Assembly (NCBI RefSeq): GCF_963924675.1
Contig: NC_089235.1
Span: 59,764,220 to 59,828,219 of the forward strand
DNA: 64,000 bases
Reading direction: 5' to 3'
Origin: Phocoena phocoena
Lineage: Eukaryota > Chordata > Mammalia > Artiodactyla > Phocoenidae
Positions 58,984 to 64,000 of this stretch are shown here, piece by piece (positions within the stretch are counted from its first letter, which is position 1; each line of letters starts with the position of its first letter). Below the pieces are notes generated by a model. The model was given only the letters and a program-made list of their open reading frames with translations. It made no database searches and had not been told where the DNA came from. The position numbers were made by a program, and so were the translations under genes.

Positions 58984-59269
58984 AGGAGGACAAGGCGAGA
59001 GGTGGTGGAGGAGGAAGAAGAAATTTGCAAGCAGAACCGTCACACTATATTTTTCTCCCACCGGAAGAATGTTTATCAAGCCAGAGCCTGGGGTTTTGCT
59101 CATGTCTCTCTTTTATCATTCACAATTGAAACGCTATTGACATTTCTTGGGCCTCTGAAGGTGAGCTTAATTTATTTTCATCTTTTCTGAATTTGATATC
59201 AATAATATGCACAAAGCCACAATGCCTAAATGAGGCTTCAAAAGCCGTTGCTGTAAATAAAGAAATTAC
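58984..59269. other. Intergenic, unique
   Basis: GA-rich start (GGAGGAGGACAAGG), nothing recognised. Confidence 0.5.
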
Positions 59270-59470
59270 TTGTATTTTTATAGCTTTTTACATGGTTTTA
59301 TTTGACCTTGACAAGAACCCTTTGAGAGGGGCAAGATGGGGTGCTATTACCTTCACTGTTTTTTCAGTAGCTACAGTAATATAGATTTACAAAGCCTAAT
59401 GAGTTTTTCGAGCTTTCCCAGCTCATTGTGAGAGACTTGGGGTTGAAAATCAGGTTTTTGATTCTCCATC
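59270..59470 (-). repeat. MIR-like fragment
   Basis: TTTTATAGCTTTTTACATGG, CAAGAACCCTTTGAGAGG, then a degraded core: antisense MIR. Confidence 0.5.
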
Positions 59471-59477
59471 TAGTGTC

Positions 59478-59570
59478 CGTGGGATCTTAGTTCCCCAACC
59501 AGGGATCGTTCTTGGGCCCCTGGCAGTGTGAGCGTGGAGTCCTAACCACTGGACAGCCAGGGAATTCCCC
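59478..59570 (-). mobile_element. CHR-1-type SINE, 5' part only
   Basis: GGGATCTTAGTTCCCCAACC to CAGCCAGGGAATTCCCC: antisense tRNA-related part. The 3' half is missing. Confidence 0.88.
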
Positions 59571-61159
59571 CAACCACATCTTTTGATAGTAATAAATGCA
59601 AAGTCCCTTTTCTCACTGTCTCAATTTACCTTTCAAGCAACTCATCCCCACCAAGGCCACTCCTGCCCCTACTGTGCCCTAATTTTTCCCATTAGCCCAT
59701 ATCCCTAACTTTAAGACCTGTAAAGCTCACCTTTTAATTTTAATTCTACCTTAATTAACCCCACTTTTAGACTAAGAGGTTCTTAATTCTTAATTCTTTG
59801 CACATGTTGGGTTGCATTTTTGAAAAATAGTGATTTTAGCTACTACAGTGAAGGCTTTTGGATACACCTTTATGTAGTAGGAAGTGGTTTTTAAAATATT
59901 AATTTGAAATCAATATTTTGTAAGTAAAAAGGGCTGAATATCAGCAATTTAATATGGGTCAGCTCAGTCTTAACCATCGTTTTGTAGAGATTGTTTTTTC
60001 CCAGTTTTCCCTTCCTCTCATTCAAGGAACTATGCTGGTCTGAGCTAACTGCTTGTCTCAGCCCTAAAACGAAAAGGTGATAACAGAAACCACAAGAAAA
60101 AGAATATTTTCTGCAATTTTAGGTCTCAAAAGGCTGAACCTTTAACGGAAAAAATAAACTTAAGGAACAGGTAAAAGCTTGGGGAAAAACATTTTAGGCA
60201 AGAGCAAAAACAAAAAACCACTCTCTTGGCTGGGAGAAAAAAATAAGATTCATCAGACCCAGGAGAAGGCTGGGGAGGAACAGGGCTAAAGGGATTAGAG
60301 CCAACTCCACGTGTTTAAGTTTAGACGGTCTGAGATGAGAGGGCTGGATCTGAAGGGAACCCAGGTTGTGAGAAGATCTAGATGTGCATGTCACCAGGCT
60401 TGCCTCACGAGGGCACTGCCCATCATCCGTGGATAGAAGCCCTTGGGAAGCTGCGGCAGCACCAGAAGTCCACTGGGATGGTCAACCCCTAATGGTCGCT
60501 GCCTCAAAGGTACATTTCCTGTCCTTTGATAGGCACCAGCGTGTTGCTCCTTGATCACCCAAAGGAATCCAAAGGAATGACTCCACTCTCTGCTCTGAGA
60601 CTTTGCCTGGCCCCTATCTACCCCTTCCCTATAGACACCTCCTCCCCTTAGCAACCAGAACCCCAGACCCAAGCGTTGTCTACTCCATACTTCTGCAACA
60701 TGCTTGACCAATTTGCCCAAGGCAGAAATGTCTTCCAGGTGCACATGTCTCACCTTGTCTCAGACCATCTTACACTTGCATATGAATTTACAAAGCTCAA
60801 AGCACTTTTATAACCAACCTTTCTTTAGATTTTCCCAACAGATTTTTCAAGTAAGTAAGAGAGAAAAGTGCTAAGAATTAGATTCTCTCTTTTTACTTGC
60901 CCCACTGAGTCTTCCTCAAGGGCTACTACCCACTTATTAGGACATATTACATTTATCCCCCATTTTAATGTGTTCAGAAGAAGGGAAGAGCCACAATAAC
61001 TCCACTATTATTTGTGTTCCAGGGGCTTCCAGAAGATTAATCTGGCATTGGTATGCAAGACGGATGAAGTGGTGAGGAGCCAGGTTTGAAGAGGATTTAC
61101 AGGAATCCAGGAATGAGGTGACTTGCTCAGAGATGCTTATTGCACCAGACTTTTAAAAT
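59571..61159. other. Intergenic, unique
   Basis: A 120-codon minus-strand open frame (60753 to 60391) is not recognised and lacks context. 60785-60850 may be a MIR scrap. Confidence 0.5.
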
Positions 61160-61169
61160 GATAATTATT

Positions 61170-61376
61170 GGGCTTCCCTGGTGGCACAGTGGTTGAGAGT
61201 CCGCCTGCCGATGCAGGGGACACGGGTTCGTGCCCCGGTCCGGGAAGATCCCACATGCCGCGGAGCGGCTGGGCCCGTGAGCCATGGCTGCTGAGCCTGT
61301 GCGTCCAGAGCCTGTGCTCCGCAACCGGAGAGGCTACAACAGTGAGAGCCCCGCGTACCGCCAAAAAAAAAAAAAA
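61170..61376 (+). mobile_element. CHR-2-type SINE
   Basis: GGCTTCCCTGGTGGCACAGT to GCGTACCGCC plus A-tail. Duplication GATAATTATT (61160-61169) and GAGAATTATT (61377-61386), one mismatch. Confidence 0.95.
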
Positions 61377-61386
61377 GAGAATTATT

Positions 61387-61977
61387 TTAGTGATTTGTTA
61401 TCTAAGACCTGAGTTAGTCACTAAAAGAAATAAATTATTGGTGCCCTAAAGTTACTGGGCCAGAAAAGATTTATGTGACACATTTAAAGGCCCAAGACAG
61501 ACTGTTGAAAGAAGGGAGGTGAATTTCATGACGATTGCTTCCTTTCCGTCATTAACAATCTCCCTCCTCTTTAAACTCCTTCTCATCTGGCATCTTAGCA
61601 GCAGGTCAGAACCCACCTCGGAATAGGAATTGTAAAGGATTCTGGTTTCATAGCTATTTGTGACAAAACAAAAAATGACTTTCAACAGAAGTCAGCATGG
61701 GGGAAGTCAAATGTGGAAGACCGTGTAAAACCTGCAGCATTTCCATGGGCTTTGAAGGTAGACTATTGTTCAGAGACTGCTCGAGACTAAATGGGTCCCT
61801 GCCCAGGTATCAGTGGGCTGTGAGTATAACTCCACTTACAAAGCACTTGAGCATTGTTTATCTTGAATTTTATTTTCCTCTTTATTGCCCAGTTGCTCAA
61901 GCCAGATATTGGACATTATCCTCCTTTCCCTTCCTCTTCTTCAGCCCAAACAGCCAATCAAGCACCAATTCCCACAA
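61387..61977. other. Intergenic, unique
   Basis: No gene or repeat recognised. Confidence 0.5.
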
Positions 61978-62162
61978 CTCAGTGGCTCAAATTTTATTGT
62001 GCATCAAAATCACCCAGTGGGCTTGTTAAAGCACAGATTACTGGGCCCCAGCCTCAAAATTCCTGGGATAAGGCCTGAGAATGTGTCTGTAACAAATTCC
62101 AACACTTAACAAATGTGTATTCGTGATGCTTCAATTTGGAGATCACAGGTTGAGAACCACTG
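61978..62162 (+). mobile_element. MER5A (hAT-Charlie)
   Basis: CTCAGTGGCTCAAATTTTAT, TGCATCAAAATCACCCAGTG, TACTGGGCCCCAGCCTC, then GGTTGAGAACCACTGC with the terminal inverted repeat. Confidence 0.85.
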
Positions 62163-62239
62163 CTGTAGATTGGCTCCTGAGCCTCTTTTGCGTTCATACA
62201 TTGTTGCCTGTTCCTGTGCCGAGTATTTTAATTCAGGTC

Positions 62240-62990
62240 ACCATCGTACATTGCCTTTTTTACGCCAATGATCTCTTTTAAGACACAAATATGATCATTT
62301 GTACCCCTGCTGAAAACTTCAGTAGCTCTCTAGAGCCCAAAAGATGATGTCCATCTTCTCTCTTTGCCTTTCCCAGAGACAAAATTTTAATCTTTTATCT
62401 GATGATTTTGTTATTTATCTCCATGTTTCAAAATAACATCCTTGAACTGCCATTTCTTACATTTTTAGTTGTATGCCTTATCTATTGAATTACCACTATA
62501 AGAAGTAAGGACTTGGTTCTCTCTAGATATTTTCCCTTTCATGAACATTCCCCCATTCTCTCATCATATCATCCTTTTGTTAGCATTAATATTACATATT
62601 ATGACTATGTAAATGCTATTCACAGCTCAGCCATTTATGATCACGTTTTGTTTTCCCTACAGCGAATAATGAGTTTGGTTTTGTTTGCTTAATTTTTTTA
62701 TATACTTGTTATAATTTGACCTCAGATCCTTTTCCAGGTTTTAAAATCTCATCCTATGATATTCGGATACATCAGGAACTCTATTATCTTACTTTCCTGA
62801 AGAAGTTCAGCCAAGAGCCTATGTGATCTGCTCCCTTTTGTGTAAGTTTGTAATGCAGCTTCTGCCTAAGCTACCAACCTGGGCATTCCTTTCATCTCTC
62901 TCTCCCCATGCTTGATCTTCTGTTTTCTGTACCTGGTGTGTTCTTTACCCCAGATTTTCTCTATAGCTTTCGTGAAACTTATTCCCCAAT
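62240..62990 (+). repeat. L2 LINE pieces, interrupted
   Basis: 62240-62350 (AATATGATCATTTGTACCCC, AACTTCAGTAGCTCTC) and 62800-62990 (TATGTGATCTGCTCCC, CTTTCATCTCTC, GTACCTGGTGTGTTC) keep L2 order. The AT-rich middle (62380-62800) is unidentified. Confidence 0.55.
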
Positions 62991-63480
62991 AGTTTTCAGA
63001 GCAACGTTGCACGGAAGGTAAGTCTATCGACACCTTTATGTCTTAAAATATTTCTATTCCATCCTGATGTTAAACTGATACTTTGGCTCAGTGTCAAATC
63101 TTAAGTCGAAAATAATTTCCCTTTAGATTTTTGAAGGCACGTGTCTATCACCTTTTGGTTACCAGCCTTTCTTTCAATAAAATCTTTTGACTGTGACCTT
63201 TTATTTCCTTCTGGAAATTTATAGGATATTCTCTTTGTCCCCAGTGTTCTGAAATTTCTCTGTAATGTACCTTGGTGTGGGTCTGTTTATGTCCATTGTG
63301 TCAGACACTTGATGACCCCTTTTAACTAGAAACTGATATATTTCAGTTGTGGAAATTTTCTTAACTATTAATTATTTCCTCCCATGTTTCAATGTTCTCT
63401 TTTGTGCACCTCATATATATTTATGCTGAACTACTCCTTTCACTAGTATATAATAATTCTCTTTATCCTTAACACTGCTT
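62991..63480 (-). repeat. Ancient LINE relic (probable L1-type)
   Basis: TTTCTCTGTAATGTACCTTG, GTGTGGGTCTGTTTATGTCC, then CCCTTTTAACTAGAAACTG recall the antisense 5' region of old L1-type LINEs. Family uncertain. Confidence 0.4.
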
Positions 63481-64000
63481 TTTGCCTTAAAGCAATATTT
63501 TGATAATATAGTCATATCAGCTTTATTTATGTTAGTGTTTTCTAAGTATACTTTTAAATAGTTTATCTCAATATTTGGGGGTCATTATATTTAACTGTGC
63601 CTCTTTAAAAGAATATATAGCTCTTTACATACATTCATAATTGCTACTAACCAATATGAGTTTATTTCTTGCATCACATTTTGGGCTTTTTATAAAACTC
63701 TTTTCTTTTTTTATTTTGCCCTCTGTTAGAATGTTCCATTTTCTTTATTCACTTATTTCCCTCCTCTAATGGCTTGGAAGTTTCACATTTTATAATGCAT
63801 TCCTATTTAGATTTTAGTGTTTTCACCTTGGGCACGTTGCCTAATCTTTCTGTGTATATGCATTTCCCTATCTGCAGAAAGGAGTTGAGAGTAAAATATT
63901 CCTTAACAGTTACTGTTAGCACGTAATCAGATAATATTTCTGACACATTCGGATATTTAGCATATCGTGTAGCAGCTCACAGTAAATACCCCGTAAAAAG
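63481..64000. other. AT-rich intergenic DNA
   Basis: Nothing recognised. Confidence 0.5.

Noticed and set aside
58743..61449. Recurrent open frames with [19 protein letters not shown] or its antisense partners
   Set aside because: These are translations of CHR SINEs, also seen near 26.9, 45.8, 47.2 and 56.1 kb.

Overview
The window is nuclear DNA of a cetacean (whale or dolphin). Two lines of evidence support this. First, it carries about eleven CHR-type SINEs (tRNA-Glu-derived, the cetacean and hippo SINE family). Second, it carries L1 elements with the 3' UTR type I associate with cetaceans; I see no ruminant-type BovB or Bov-tA. Base composition, MIR, L2, MER20 and MER5A relics and CpG depletion all fit a mammal. 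It holds no bacterial or viral gene cluster, and almost nothing is protein-coding.

The only host gene part I can defend is at the left edge. The last coding exon of SLC30A8 (zinc transporter ZnT8, which loads zinc into insulin granules) lies on the + strand at 533-678, preceded by its splice acceptor and followed by a probable long 3' UTR. It encodes the last 47 residues, is intact, and has arginine (CGG) at the site of the human diabetes-associated R325W variant. The remaining ~60 kb is downstream intergenic DNA. In human the next gene (MED30) is far away, so an empty flank is expected.

Layout: 0-5 kb SLC30A8 end, 3' UTR, old MIR and MER20 plus one SINE. 5-17 kb mostly unique DNA with MIR, L2 and small L1 pieces. 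17.3-22.6 kb an LTR relic, an L1 with a clear target-site duplication and an unusual extended 3' end, a SINE with a microsatellite tail, and a long antisense L1. 25.9-28.7 kb an old antisense L1 carrying two nested insertions, one of them an apparent SINE-L1 chimera. 29.4-36.6 kb a 5'-truncated L1 with a 3' transduction, an ancient L1/HAL1-like relic and an L2. 36.7-45.8 kb largely unique, AT-rich DNA with an 82-bp perfect tandem duplication. 45.8-50 kb SINEs around a small isolated CpG-rich segment with NRF1 and ETS motifs. 52.8-57.4 kb a MER20 hit by a second, inverted L1 carrying the same 3' transduced sequence. 57.4-64 kb unique DNA with three SINEs, MER5A, L2 and old LINE remnants.

The best result of the hunt is retrotransposon genealogy. 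Two L1 insertions 20 kb apart, in opposite orientation, each end in copies of the same ~200-bp non-L1 sequence, polyadenylated at different points and bounded by their own target-site duplications. They are therefore sibling 3' transductions from one source locus. A third L1 (17966-19204) also seems to carry extra 3' sequence inside its duplication. I found no previously undescribed protein system. All positions and identities are by eye; repeat family names are from memory of consensus sequences.
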